Shown here: piece after piece, positions 15,821 through 24,868 of the stretch
Layout of the letters: every line of letters begins with the position of its first letter
Numbering within the stretch: the stretch's first letter is position 1
Source of the DNA: Clostridiales bacterium
GTDB lineage: Bacteria > Bacillota > Clostridia > Saccharofermentanales > Saccharofermentanaceae
Assembly: GCA_017617995.1 (NCBI GenBank)
Contig: JAFZVE010000026.1
Coordinates: 1 to 33,518 of the forward strand
Direction of reading: 5' to 3'
Length of the DNA: 33,518 bases
The notes under the pieces: model-generated
What the model saw: only the letters and a program-made list of their open reading frames with translations
Database searches by the model: none
What the model was told of the DNA's origin: nothing
Made by a program: the position numbers and the translations under genes

Positions 15821-16951
15821 GCGGTAGGCGCGGAGCGCGGAGGCGAAGGCGAGCTGATCGTATTCTTCGGGCGTGACAAGCTTGCCGAGGGTTTCGGCAC
15901 GAGTGGTGAGATCGTTATTTGTGGCCGTGGACTTCTTGCTTGACTTGGTGGAAGAATCGGGGAGATGGATCTCGTAGCCGAGCATGTTCCAGCGAATATG
16001 AGAGAAGACATGGCGGGAGGCGCCTAGGGGGCGGATGTCAGAGGCCCCTTTCTTTATTCCCAGGTTAGTCATCAGCCAGGATTCGACTTCGTGGCTTCCG
16101 AGGATGCCGGGGAGGTCGATCAGCTCGAAGAGACCGGCGAGCAGGCCCTTATCGGGGCGTTTTCTTACGAGGGTTTTCTCTCCAATATAGATCTTCAGGA
16201 TGGTGTGGTCCTCGATGGGCGTTTCTTTCTTCGGCTTCTTAACGGGGAAGTCTTCCTGCTTTCCGAGAAGGTTTGCACTGCAGGTGCCGGAGAAGGGGCA
16301 GAGATTGCAGCGAGGAGATTTCGGCGTGCAGATCAGAGAGCCGAGGTCCATGAGGGCTTCGTTAAAGTCACCGGGATTGTCCTTCGGGATTTCCTTCGAA
16401 ACACGGGAATAGATCTCGTCGTATGTGGACTTCTCGGAAGGGATGAGAGGCAGGGCGTGGAGACGGCAGTAGATGCGGATGCAGTTACCGTCCACGGCGG
16501 GCTCGGGTCTGTCGAAGGCCAGAGAGGAGATGGCGCCGGCCATGTAAGGACCGATGCCGGGGATCTGAAGAAGGAGATCCGGCTCGGACGGGAGTTCTCC
16601 GTCGAAATGCTCACAGATGTAGGAGGCACCGCGCATGAGATTTCTGGCGCGGGAGTAGTAACCCAGGCCTTCCCAGAGCTTAAAAACTTCATCTTCAGTT
16701 GCGGAGGCAAGAGCCTTTGGAGAAGGGAAACGTTCCAGAAATCGGGGATAGTAGTCGAGTACGGTCGTAACGCGGGTCTGCTGAAGCATAGCCTCGGAGA
16801 TCCAGGTCGAATAAGGAGTTCTGTTTTTTCTCCAGGGGAGATCACGGTGATTATCCCAGAACCACGAAAGAAGAGACGACATGTCCGTTGAAGGTACAGA
16901 CGCAGAAAGTTCACGAATGGATTTGCGATCGGATTTCTCAGGCTTACCCAT
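15818..16951 (-). CDS. mutY: A/G-specific adenine glycosylase MutY
   Basis: A 377-residue DNA repair enzyme that removes adenine paired with 8-oxoguanine. Domains are in order: catalytic Glu53 in SEAMLQQTR, helix-hairpin-helix LLQIPGIGPYMAGA (about 127-140), catalytic Asp154 in AVDGN, the [4Fe-4S] Cys set C208-x6-C215-x2-C218-x5-C224, and a C-terminal NUDIX-like 8-oxoG recognition domain (about 240-375; RPDKGLLAGLFEL). The length is normal. About 22 residues precede the conserved core, and no clear ribosome site precedes the ATG at 16951, so the exact start is uncertain; an inner ATG at 16882 is possible. It follows the HD gene by 27 bases and is probably co-transcribed with it. Confidence 0.95.
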   Translation of the reverse strand: MGKPEKSDRKSIRELSASVPSTDMSSLLSWFWDNHRDLPWRKNRTPYSTWISEAMLQQTRVTTVLDYYPRFLERFPSPKALASATEDEVFKLWEGLGYYSRARNLMRGASYICEHFDGELPSEPDLLLQIPGIGPYMAGAISSLAFDRPEPAVDGNCIRIYCRLHALPLIPSEKSTYDEIYSRVSKEIPKDNPGDFNEALMDLGSLICTPKSPRCNLCPFSGTCSANLLGKQEDFPVKKPKKETPIEDHTILKIYIGEKTLVRKRPDKGLLAGLFELIDLPGILGSHEVESWLMTNLGIKKGASDIRPLGASRHVFSHIRWNMLGYEIHLPDSSTKSSKKSTATNNDLTTRAETLGKLVTPEEYDQLAFASALRAYR

Positions 16952-16978
16952 GGTGGAAGTGCTCGCGCCCGACGAGGA

Positions 16979-17548
16979 TCATGTCCAGGGCAGGAATGCG
17001 ATGGTCATGGCGAAGAGATAAGCTAGTGTGTGCGGGAGGACACGTGCAAATGCACGGGAATAACGCGGGAAAGAGGTCGCACCGATCTTGTTGCGGATCG
17101 CCACGAAGACTTCCTTGGTCGCACAGTATTTGTCGGCAAGAGACACAAGAAGGCTCTCGCGATAGCGCGGCGGTACCGGTGTCAGCGGGAACATGTGTCT
17201 CTTGATGATGTTCTCTTCGAGCGGAGTGATATCGGAAAAGTCACGCTTGGCATTCTCAAGAGCCGCGAAAGGATGAGAGAAACCGTGGAGCTTCTCCGGA
17301 CGGTTCACATGCCAGTCATAGAGGAAATAGTCATGAAGAAGGGCGCCGCGCACGAGCTGCTCTTGGTGGAAGCGGAACGGGAGAGCCATCGCCATGTAGA
17401 GCGATGCCTTTGCCACGGCTACGCTGTGATCAAAACAAGTGCTGGAGCCATGCTGCTTAAAAGATCTGAGTTGTTCGAGAAGTCCGGTGTCGAAAACCGA
17501 TGCGGAAAGCTGGTCAAATAAGATGTCGCGCTTGATACGAAGTTTCAA
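16979..17548 (-). CDS. HD-domain hydrolase with TTG start
   Basis: A 189-residue protein with an HD metal site: His near 40 (FDHSVAVAKAS), H71-D72 (LLHDYFLYDWH), further histidines at about 88-92 (HGFSHP) and Asp near 138 (SLADKYCA). It belongs to the uncharacterised Firmicute HD group; phosphohydrolase activity is inferred. A hydrophobic stretch ends the protein (LAYLFAMTIAFL), perhaps a membrane contact. The only usable start is TTG at 17548, preceded by GGAGAG with good spacing. It is the first gene of the unit with mutY, driven by the promoter at 17595-17622. Confidence 0.8.
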   Translation of the reverse strand: MKLRIKRDILFDQLSASVFDTGLLEQLRSFKQHGSSTCFDHSVAVAKASLYMAMALPFRFHQEQLVRGALLHDYFLYDWHVNRPEKLHGFSHPFAALENAKRDFSDITPLEENIIKRHMFPLTPVPPRYRESLLVSLADKYCATKEVFVAIRNKIGATSFPRYSRAFARVLPHTLAYLFAMTIAFLPWT

Positions 17549-17594
17549 TATTGTCTCTCCAATCCTCGGATATGTGCCCGTAAATTCCTGTATA

Positions 17595-17622
17595 AGAATA
17601 CCATAAAAAGGGCGGGGTGCAA
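17595..17622 (-). promoter_or_regulatory. Promoter of the HD-mutY unit
   Basis: On the minus strand TTGCAC (17622-17617), a 16-base spacer ending in TGG, then TATTCT (17600-17595), an extended -10. It lies about 50 bases upstream of the TTG start and is divergent from the transketolase promoter. Confidence 0.6.
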
Positions 17623-17669
17623 TGGGGTATTTATGAACAAAAAATGAATTGTGGGAAGGCGGGTTTTTA

Positions 17670-17696
17670 TTGACACTTTGGCTTCAAGAATATAAA
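17670..17696 (+). promoter_or_regulatory. Promoter of the transketolase gene
   Basis: A perfect TTGACA (17670-17675) with TATAAA (17691-17696) at a 15-base spacing, or TAAACT (17693-17698) at 17. The predicted transcript starts near 17703, leaving a leader of about 240 bases before the start codon. Confidence 0.65.
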
Positions 17697-17702
17697 CTTA
17701 AA

Positions 17703-17945
17703 AGGCAAGTGAGCTCGTGCTCCCATTTTTTTGCCCCGCTTTCGAAAGCGATTTCGAAAGGGATCCATTCTCCTCATTAAAAAGAATGGGGTCACGAGTC
17801 GCTTACCTTGTCAATACAGCGCTTGGGGGTGTGCGGCACCGCCTGATCGGGCAGACCCGGAAGGCTTTCCTTCCGATCCGGTCCGAAGAGGGGGAGGCAG
17901 GCAGCGAGGAGCGCGTATCATATATATCATCATAAGAAGGAGTGT
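17703..17945 (+). promoter_or_regulatory. Long structured leader of the transketolase mRNA
   Basis: No gene is seen in this stretch. It holds a GAGC/GCTC mini-hairpin followed by seven T (17711-17732), the palindrome at 17739-17760, a pairing CCATTCT/AGAATGG (about 17764-17789), and a hairpin CGGAAGG-CTTT-CCTTCCG (17858-17875) inside an outer GACC/GGTC pair. I recognise no known riboswitch. The end carries AAGGAG (17937-17942). Confidence 0.45.
17739..17760. promoter_or_regulatory. 22-bp palindrome, candidate LacI-family/CcpA operator
   Basis: Half-sites CTTTCGAAAGC and GATTTCGAAAG form a nearly perfect palindrome. Its core CGAAAGCGATTTCG differs from a TGAAAGCGATTTCA-type cre site only at the two ends. 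It lies about 40 bases downstream of the predicted transcription start, a position suited to roadblock repression. A LacI-family gene two kilobases downstream is the obvious local candidate; CcpA is the alternative. Confidence 0.5.
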
Positions 17946-19949
17946 ATGGAACGTATGAGTACACAAATCGAACAAAATGCAATCTCCGCCATCCGTGTTC
18001 TTTCCGCGGATATGATTCAGAAGGCCAACTCCGGTCACCCGGGTCTCCCGCTTGGTGCCGCTTCTGTGGCGTACACACTGTGGGGAAAAGAAATGGCCTT
18101 TGACCCGAAGGACCCGAAGTGGATCAACAGAGACCGTTTCGTACTTTCCGGCGGTCACGGTTCTGCACTCTATTATTCTCTCCTGCACCTCTTCGGTGTA
18201 GGTGGTCTGTCTATCGAGGATCTCAAGCAGTTCCGTCAGATGGACAGTAAGACACCGGGTCACCCGGAATACGGCCACACTGCAGGTATCGACGCGACCA
18301 CAGGTCCTCTGGGCGCAGGTCTTTCGATGGCAGTCGGTATGGCGATCGCCGAGGCACACCTCGCCGAGACATTTAATAAGCCGAACTTCCCGGTCATCGA
18401 CCACTATACATTCGTCGAGTGCGGCGACGGCTGCCTCATGGAAGGTATCTCCGAAGAAGCACTCTCTCTGGCCGGCACACTGGGCCTCGAGAAGCTCATC
18501 GTTCTTTATGACTCGAACAACATCAGCATCGAAGGTTCCACGGACATTGCTTTTACCGAGGATGTAAGAGCCCGTATGGCGGCCTATGGTTTCCAGACGA
18601 TCCTTGTCAAGGACGGCAACAACCTCGACGAGATCCAGAAGGCGATCGAGCTGGCGAAGGCCGAGAAGACAAGACCTTCCTTCATCGAAGTCAAGACGAT
18701 CATCGGTTACGGCTGCGAAGCGAAGCAGGGCACACCGGCTGCTCATGGCGAGCCGCTGGGTGAAGAGAACGTGGCTAAGATGCGCGAGACCCTCGAGTGG
18801 CCGTGCGCAGAGCCTTTCGAAGTTCCGCAGGATGTATATGATTACTATGCAGAGCTGGGCAGCAAGGGCACAAAGGCTCACGAAGCGTGGGATGCACTCT
18901 TCGCCGAGTATGCGAAGGCTTATCCGGATCTTAAGGCTCTCTGGGACAAGTATTTCAGCAACGACTACGCTGCTCTTCTCGATGACGAAGACCTCTGGAC
19001 CGTTGACGACAAGCCGCAGGCATCCCGTGCTCTCGGCGGTAAGGTCCTCAATAAGCTCGCGGATCGTATCCCGAACCTCATCGGTGGTTCCGCAGACCTC
19101 GCTCCGTCCAATAAGTCCTACATGAACGGCAAGGGCGATTTCAGCAAGGCTGACCGTGCCGGAAGAAATATGCACTTCGGCGTACGTGAGCTCGCTATGG
19201 CAGGTATCTCCAATGGTATGCTGCTCCACGGCGGTCTGCGCACCTACTGTGCGACATTCTTCGTATTCTCCGATTACACCAAGCCGATGGCCCGTCTGTC
19301 TGCGCTCATGAATATCCCGCAGATCTTCATGTTCACACACGACAGTATCGGTGTTGGCGAAGACGGCCCGACACATGAGCCGGTCGAGCAGCTGACGATG
19401 CTCCGCTCCATGCCGAACTTCAACGTATGGCGTCCGTGCGATGCGACCGAGACGGTTGCTTCCTGGGTAGCGGCGATCTCCTCTGAGAAGACTCCGTCCG
19501 CACTCGTTCTTTCCAGACAGAATCTTATGCCTCTGACGACTTCCTCCAAGGAAGCCCTGAAGGGTGCTTATATCGTAGCCAAAGAGAACAAGGACAAGCC
19601 GGATGTGATCATCATGGCTTCCGGTTCCGAAGTCGAGCTTGGCATCAAGGCCAAGGACGAGCTGGCGGCTGAGGGCATCGACGCCCGTGTCGTTTCCGTT
19701 CCGTGCCTCGACGTCTTCCTCAAGCAGGATAAGTCCTACCGCGACGAGATCCTCCTTCCGGATGTGAAGGCAAGAGTCGCGATCGAAGCCGGTTCTTCTT
19801 ACTCCTGGGGCAAGCTCGCAGGTATCGACGGCGGCTACGTCACGATGGATACCTTCGGCGCGAGCGGCAAGCCGGCCATGCTGATGGAGAAGTTCGGATT
19901 TACAGTTGCGAATGTTGTTGCTACATGCAAGGCGGTCATTAACGGCTAA
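17946..19949 (+). CDS. tkt: Transketolase
   Basis: A 667-residue thiamine-diphosphate enzyme of the non-oxidative pentose phosphate pathway, moving a two-carbon unit from xylulose-5-P to ribose-5-P or erythrose-4-P. Visible marks are NSGHPGLPLGAA (28-39), the ThDP/Mg motif GDG at 160-162 with N191 (DSNNIS), the Pyr-domain glutamate in FGVRELAMAG, and the substrate-binding HDSIGVGEDGPTHEP. The length is full. Two starts compete: ATG 17946 lies only 3 bases after AAGGAG, ATG 17955 lies 12 bases after. Both are non-ideal; the first is given. The gene uses codons typical of high expression. A hairpin follows the stop. Confidence 0.96.
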   Translation: MERMSTQIEQNAISAIRVLSADMIQKANSGHPGLPLGAASVAYTLWGKEMAFDPKDPKWINRDRFVLSGGHGSALYYSLLHLFGVGGLSIEDLKQFRQMDSKTPGHPEYGHTAGIDATTGPLGAGLSMAVGMAIAEAHLAETFNKPNFPVIDHYTFVECGDGCLMEGISEEALSLAGTLGLEKLIVLYDSNNISIEGSTDIAFTEDVRARMAAYGFQTILVKDGNNLDEIQKAIELAKAEKTRPSFIEVKTIIGYGCEAKQGTPAAHGEPLGEENVAKMRETLEWPCAEPFEVPQDVYDYYAELGSKGTKAHEAWDALFAEYAKAYPDLKALWDKYFSNDYAALLDDEDLWTVDDKPQASRALGGKVLNKLADRIPNLIGGSADLAPSNKSYMNGKGDFSKADRAGRNMHFGVRELAMAGISNGMLLHGGLRTYCATFFVFSDYTKPMARLSALMNIPQIFMFTHDSIGVGEDGPTHEPVEQLTMLRSMPNFNVWRPCDATETVASWVAAISSEKTPSALVLSRQNLMPLTTSSKEALKGAYIVAKENKDKPDVIIMASGSEVELGIKAKDELAAEGIDARVVSVPCLDVFLKQDKSYRDEILLPDVKARVAIEAGSSYSWGKLAGIDGGYVTMDTFGASGKPAMLMEKFGFTVANVVATCKAVING

Positions 19950-19958
19950 GTGATTTCG

Positions 19959-19995
19959 TTCCGCCGGGACTCGGAAAAGACGGGTTCCGGCGGAA
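19959..19995 (+). terminator. Terminator-like hairpin after tkt
   Basis: TTCCGCCGG (19959-19967) pairs perfectly with CCGGCGGAA (19987-19995), 10 bases after the stop. The following TTCTATG is a poor U-run, so termination may be partial or factor-dependent. Confidence 0.5.
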
Positions 19996-20095
19996 TTCTA
20001 TGTAAAATCGTTTTGTGCATACCGTAGCGTGCGCCGGTGTGAGTATCCGGCGATGCCGGCGGTGTCGATTCTTGGAAAGGAATTGTTTTTCGGCG

Positions 20096-21112
20096 ATGGC
20101 GACGATCTATGATATAGCGAAGGCCTGCGGGCTTTCTCCTGCCACAGTGTCCAAAGCTCTGTCCAATGCGAGTGATGTTTCGGCGACGACGCGTGAGCGT
20201 GTCCGCCGCATCGCACAGGAACTGGATTATGTTCCGAACGCCGGCGCGCGTGCGCTGTCTCAGAGCCGCACCTGGTCCATCGGAGTCCTGTGCCAGGATA
20301 CCTCTCAGATGGGTCTGTGGCACTATCTCTTCGCGCAAGTCATCGAGAGTTTCAAGGACTACGTTGAGCAGCACGGTTACGATATCGTATTTATCTCCAA
20401 TAAGGTCGGAAACATGGGCCTGTCGTATCTCGGACATTGCCGTTACCGTCATGTGGACGGCGTCTTCATCGTGAATACGGACCATGCCCAGAAGGATGCA
20501 AGAGAACTGATGGAGAGTAATCTCCCGAAGATCGCGATCGACTTCGAGGATGAGAGTATCGGATGCGTCAAGACCGATCCGGCCGAGAGTATGCGGATGC
20601 TTTTTACACATCTTTATGATCTCGGGCATCGGAATATCGTGTATCTTCACGGCGAGAGAGGCAAGTATATCACGGAGGAGAGGATCTCCGCGCTTGAGAA
20701 GGCGGCGGCCGCTTCTTCCGATAAGGCTGTGAATCTGCGGCTGTTCCCGTCGAAGTATTACTCGATCGAAGGGGGCTTTGACTCGACGAAGAAACTCCTG
20801 ATGGCGACGAAGAATGACCGGCCGACGGCGGTGATCGCAAGTGACGATTACTCTGCGATCGGCGTGATCGAGGCGATCCGGGATGAGGGACTTTCTGTGC
20901 CGGAAGATATCTCGGTCGTCGGGTTTGACGGGATCGAGATCACACAGAGAACGACGCCGAGCCTGACGACGATACGCCAGGATACGAAGGCGATCGGCGA
21001 AGCGGCGGCGAAGAATCTCCTGTCGCAGATCGCAGGTGAAGCGGACGTGCCGAAGACGATCTCGCTTGCGCCGCATCTTCTGATCGGCGAGAGCTCAAAG
21101 AATATAAGTTAA
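20096..21112 (+). CDS. LacI-family transcriptional regulator
   Basis: A 338-residue repressor-type protein. Residues 1-60 are the LacI HTH and hinge (TIYDIAKACGLSPATVSKAL, then ELDYVPNAGARAL). Residues 61-338 form the sugar-binding domain (WSIGVLCQD, ASDDYSAIGVIEAIRDEG, VVGFDGIEITQRTTPSLTTIRQD). An open frame extends 27 codons upstream, but the HTH begins normally at the ATG 20096; the nearest AAAGGA is about 14 bases away, an unusually long spacing that hints at weak translation. It lies between tkt and the GH3 gene and 42 bases before the latter, so it probably controls xylose or xylo-oligosaccharide use. The palindrome at 17739-17760 is a candidate target. Confidence 0.9.
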   Translation: MATIYDIAKACGLSPATVSKALSNASDVSATTRERVRRIAQELDYVPNAGARALSQSRTWSIGVLCQDTSQMGLWHYLFAQVIESFKDYVEQHGYDIVFISNKVGNMGLSYLGHCRYRHVDGVFIVNTDHAQKDARELMESNLPKIAIDFEDESIGCVKTDPAESMRMLFTHLYDLGHRNIVYLHGERGKYITEERISALEKAAAASSDKAVNLRLFPSKYYSIEGGFDSTKKLLMATKNDRPTAVIASDDYSAIGVIEAIRDEGLSVPEDISVVGFDGIEITQRTTPSLTTIRQDTKAIGEAAAKNLLSQIAGEADVPKTISLAPHLLIGESSKNIS

Positions 21113-21154
21113 GACGCACATTTAGATTGAGACCGAATAAAGTGAGGTGACAGT

Positions 21155-23251
21155 ATGGAGAAATATCAGGATCCGAATCTTTCCTTCCAGGAGAGGGCGG
21201 AAGATCTTGCGGATCAGATGACATTTGAAGAGCAGGCGCCTCAGATGCGCTATGAGGCACCGGCTGTCGACCGTCTCGGGATCCCCGCGTTTAATTGGTG
21301 GAGCGAGGGCCTGCACGGCGTGGCCCGCTCGGGAACCGCGACGATGTTCCCGCAGGCGATCGCACTGGCGGCGATGTTCGATGACAAACTCCTCGGAAAA
21401 GTAGCGAAAATCATCGGAACGGAAGCCCGTGCGAAGTACAATGCTTCGAGTAAGAAGGGTGACCGTGATATCTATAAGGGCCTTACTCTGTGGAGCCCGA
21501 ATATCAATATCTTCCGTGATCCGCGATGGGGTAGAGGTCATGAGACCTACGGCGAAGATCCGTACCTCACCACGAAGCTAGGTGTCTCGTTTGTCAAGGG
21601 ACTGCAGGGCGACGGCAAGTATATGCTCGCGGCCGGATGTGCGAAACATTTCGCGGCACATAGCGGGCCGGAAGCCCTGAGACATGAATTTAATACCATC
21701 GCGTCGAAGAAGGATCTCGCAGAGACGTATCTTCCGGCGTTTGAAGCACTGGTCAAGGATGCGAAGGTCGAGGGCGTCATGGGTGCCTACACCCGGCTCA
21801 ACGGCGAACCGACCTGCGCAAGTTCTTTTCTCATGGGAAAACTCAAAGAGTGGGGATTTGACGGATATTTCGTCTCGGATTGCTGGGCGATCCGTGATTT
21901 CCACGAGGCACACCACGTCACGAAGACTCCGTCCGAGTCTGCGGCGATGGCGGTCAATGCGGGCTGTGACTTGAACTGCGGCCACACGTACCTCTACATG
22001 ATGCAAGCAGCCGGGGAAGGACTCGTGTCGAAAGAGGCGATCCGCAACGCCGTCGTGCACCTGATGCGTACAAGACTGAGACTCGGACTTTTCGACAAGA
22101 CGGAATTGGACGATATTCCATACGACGTCGTCGCGTGTGACGAGCACAGAAAGGTCTCGCTGGAGTGCGCCGAGAAGTCGATGGTCCTCCTTAAGAATGA
22201 GGGACTCCTGCCTCTTAAGAAAGAGACGATCAAGTCGATCGCGGTGATTGGCCCGAATAGTGACAGCATCGATGCGCTGCGCGGGAATTACTACGGTACT
22301 TCGGCGGCACCGAAGACGTTCCTCGAGGGTATCCGCGAGGAGGTCGAGGGATCCGGTATTCGTGTGTACTATGCCGAGGGCGCGTCCCTGAGTCAGGACC
22401 GCATCCAGCCGCTCGCGCAGGCGGGCGACGGTATCGCCGAGGCACAGATCATCGTTGAGATGGCCGATGTGATCGTGCTCTGCGTGGGACTTGATGCGAC
22501 GCTCGAAGGCGAACAGGGTGACACGGGAAATGCATTTGATTCCGGAGATAAGAGAGATCTTCTCCTGCCTATCGGCCAGCGTGTCCTGATCGAGAAAGTC
22601 CTCGCACTCGGGAAACCGACAGTCGTCGTTCTTTCTGCAGGTTCTTCGATCAATCCTCTCTGCGAGGGCGCCGATGCGCTGATCCAGGCGTGGTATCCGG
22701 GCGAGCTCGGCGGCACGGCACTGGCCAATATCCTCTTCGGTAAGACCTCGCCGTCCGGTAAGCTTCCGGTGACTTTCTACGAGAGTATCGAAGGAATCCC
22801 GGATTTTGCGGACTATTCCATGAAGAACCGTACCTACCGCTATACGCGTGACAATATCCTCTATCCGTTCGGATTCGGCCTGAGCTACGGAAACGTCGTC
22901 GTGACCGATGCCGTCTATGATGCTTCCGCCTCTGCAGTGACCGTATCGGTGGAGAATCAGGGCGATGTTGCGACAGAAGATGTCGTGCAGATCTATATCC
23001 GCAGTAACACTTCTTCAGATGCGACGCCGTTCCCGAAGTTGTGCGGTTTCGCGCGTGTCGCGATCCCGGCTGGCGGAGAAGAAAATGTCACGATACCTCT
23101 CGAGGAAAGTGCTTTTTCCGTGGTAAATGACGAAGGCGAAGTCGTATCGGGCGGGTCTGATTTTACGCTGTTTGCCGGCACATCCCAGCCGGACGAGCTC
23201 TCACAGAAACTCGGCGCGGGCCCGGTCGTGAAGGTAAACATCGTCAAGTAA
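21155..23251 (+). CDS. GH3 beta-xylosidase-like glycoside hydrolase, cytoplasmic
   Basis: A 698-residue enzyme without signal peptide, so it acts on imported oligosaccharides. The GH3 (alpha/beta)8 domain has FNWWSEGLHGVA (46-57), typical of the beta-xylosidase branch, RDPRWGRGHETYGEDP (121-136), KHF and the nucleophile Asp242 in YFVSDCWAI. The alpha/beta sandwich domain (about 320-560) supplies LGGTALANILFG, and a fibronectin-III-like domain ends the protein (about 590-690). The neighbours xylulokinase and transketolase support xylo-oligosaccharides as substrate; arabinosidase or beta-glucosidase side activities are possible. The ribosome site is AGTGAGGTGA before the ATG. It probably shares a transcript with the LacI gene. 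Confidence 0.92.
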   Translation: MEKYQDPNLSFQERAEDLADQMTFEEQAPQMRYEAPAVDRLGIPAFNWWSEGLHGVARSGTATMFPQAIALAAMFDDKLLGKVAKIIGTEARAKYNASSKKGDRDIYKGLTLWSPNINIFRDPRWGRGHETYGEDPYLTTKLGVSFVKGLQGDGKYMLAAGCAKHFAAHSGPEALRHEFNTIASKKDLAETYLPAFEALVKDAKVEGVMGAYTRLNGEPTCASSFLMGKLKEWGFDGYFVSDCWAIRDFHEAHHVTKTPSESAAMAVNAGCDLNCGHTYLYMMQAAGEGLVSKEAIRNAVVHLMRTRLRLGLFDKTELDDIPYDVVACDEHRKVSLECAEKSMVLLKNEGLLPLKKETIKSIAVIGPNSDSIDALRGNYYGTSAAPKTFLEGIREEVEGSGIRVYYAEGASLSQDRIQPLAQAGDGIAEAQIIVEMADVIVLCVGLDATLEGEQGDTGNAFDSGDKRDLLLPIGQRVLIEKVLALGKPTVVVLSAGSSINPLCEGADALIQAWYPGELGGTALANILFGKTSPSGKLPVTFYESIEGIPDFADYSMKNRTYRYTRDNILYPFGFGLSYGNVVVTDAVYDASASAVTVSVENQGDVATEDVVQIYIRSNTSSDATPFPKLCGFARVAIPAGGEENVTIPLEESAFSVVNDEGEVVSGGSDFTLFAGTSQPDELSQKLGAGPVVKVNIVK

Positions 23252-23267
23252 GGCGGTAGATGATGGT

Positions 23268-23312
23268 TGCGGACTGACCGCATCAATAATATGTGAAAAA
23301 GGGCGTACGCCC
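23268..23312 (+). promoter_or_regulatory. Hairpin and 12-bp palindrome between GH3 and xylB
   Basis: TGCGG (23268-23272) pairs with CCGCA (23278-23282), and GGGCGTACGCCC (23301-23312) is a perfect palindrome. The latter could be an operator or a small hairpin that protects or separates the xylB message. No strong promoter is seen in the 93-base gap. Confidence 0.4.
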
Positions 23313-23344
23313 CGGAAAATAAACAACATAAGGAGATTTGAACT

Positions 23345-24868
23345 ATGAAATATCTTATCGGTATCGACATCGGAACATCCGGCACGAAGACCGCGCTGTT
23401 TTCCCAGGACGGAAAACTCGTTGCGGCGCATACTGTGGAGTATCCGCTCTATCAGCCTCAGAACGGTTATGCGGAGCAGGAGCCGGACGATTGGTGGAAT
23501 GCAGCTCTGACAGGTCTTAAGAAGGTCGTCGCGGACAGCGGCGTCAATAAGGACGACATCGCAGGTATCGGTCTTTCCGGCCAGATGCACGGTCTCGTCA
23601 TGCTCGACAAGGACGGCAAGGTTCTGAGAAAGTCTATCATCTGGTGTGACCAGAGAACCGCAAAAGAGTGCGAAGAGATCACCGAGAAGGTCGGCCTCGA
23701 TAAGCTCATGGCGATCACGGCTTCTCCGGCGCTTACCGGCTTTACCGCTTCGAAGATCCTCTGGGTCAGAAACAACGAGCCTGATGTTTACGCTCAGGTT
23801 GCGCACATCCTCCTGCCGAAGGACTATGTTCGTTACAGACTGACCGGTGAGTTCGCCACCGACGTTTCCGACGCTTCCGGTATGCAGCTCCTCGACATCA
23901 AGAACCGTAACTGGTCTGACGAAGTGCTCGAGCTCCTCGACATCAATAAGGAATGGCTCGCGAAGGTGTACGAGTCCGTCGAAGTTTCCGGCCGCGTGAC
24001 TGAAGAAATCGCTGCCGAGACAGGTCTTCCGGCCGGTATCCCGGTTGCAGCCGGTGCAGGCGATAACGCTGCAGCTGCGATCGGATGCGGCGTCGTGAAG
24101 GAAGGTACCGCTTTCGCAACACTCGGTACATCCGGCGTTGTGTTTGCGCATACCGACGATATGCAGGTTGACCCGAAGGGCCGTGTACATACATTCTGCT
24201 CTGCGGTTCCGGGCTGCTGGCACGTAATGGGCGTTCACCAGGCTGCATGCCTGTCTCTCAAGTGGTTCAAGAACACCTGCTGTGATGCAGAGGTCATCGA
24301 GGCCGATAAGCGCGGTATCGATGTATACCAGCTCCTCGACGAGATCGCTCAGGAAGTACCGATCGGTGCTAATCGTCTCCTGTATCTGCCGTACCTCATG
24401 GGTGAGAGAACACCGCACCTCGATCCGAATGCCCGTGGTGTATTCTTCGGTCTGTCCGCGATGCACGAGAGAAAGGATATGCTCCGTGCTGTTATGGAGG
24501 GTGTTGTTTATGCTCTTCGTGATTCTATCGACATCTTCAATAACCTCGGCGTAAAGATCGATTCCATGTACGCTTGCGGCGGTGGTTCTAAGAGTAAGTT
24601 CTGGAGACAGATGCTTGCTGACGTTTTCGACTGCACAGTCAATACCTGCGCATCTGACCAAGGCGGCGCGCTCGGTGCAGCTCTCCTCGCATCCGTAGCA
24701 GCCGGCGTATATCCGACGATCCAGGAAGCTTGCGGCGCGACGATCTTCTCCGCTTCCTCCATGGATGCAAGAGCAGACGTACACGCTCAGTACGAGCCCT
24801 TCTATCAGCTCTATAAGGATCTCTACGCTCCGATGGCCGGTAACTTCAAGAGACTGGCTGAACTGTAA
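23345..24868 (+). CDS. xylB: Xylulokinase
   Basis: A 507-residue FGGY-family kinase that phosphorylates D-xylulose with ATP to xylulose-5-phosphate. Marks are Asp8 in GIDIGTSGTKTALF, GLSGQMHG (M81-H82, typical of xylulokinase), the catalytic base Asp240 in GAGDNAAAAIGCG, LPYLMGERTPH and the ATP-site GGGSKSKFWRQML. The length matches the family. AAGGAG (23330-23335) precedes the ATG by 9 bases. The product feeds the transketolase encoded upstream. Xylose isomerase (xylA) is not in the window. A strong hairpin follows. Confidence 0.96.
   Translation: MKYLIGIDIGTSGTKTALFSQDGKLVAAHTVEYPLYQPQNGYAEQEPDDWWNAALTGLKKVVADSGVNKDDIAGIGLSGQMHGLVMLDKDGKVLRKSIIWCDQRTAKECEEITEKVGLDKLMAITASPALTGFTASKILWVRNNEPDVYAQVAHILLPKDYVRYRLTGEFATDVSDASGMQLLDIKNRNWSDEVLELLDINKEWLAKVYESVEVSGRVTEEIAAETGLPAGIPVAAGAGDNAAAAIGCGVVKEGTAFATLGTSGVVFAHTDDMQVDPKGRVHTFCSAVPGCWHVMGVHQAACLSLKWFKNTCCDAEVIEADKRGIDVYQLLDEIAQEVPIGANRLLYLPYLMGERTPHLDPNARGVFFGLSAMHERKDMLRAVMEGVVYALRDSIDIFNNLGVKIDSMYACGGGSKSKFWRQMLADVFDCTVNTCASDQGGALGAALLASVAAGVYPTIQEACGATIFSASSMDARADVHAQYEPFYQLYKDLYAPMAGNFKRLAEL

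Noticed and set aside
17703..17945. Known structural RNA (SRP RNA, 6S, TPP or THF riboswitch)
   Set aside because: The GGAAGG/CCTTCC hairpin looked suggestive, but none of the defining conserved sequences of these RNAs are present.
17811..19376. 521-codon minus-strand frame over tkt
   Set aside because: It is antisense to an unmistakable transketolase and has no recognisable domain.
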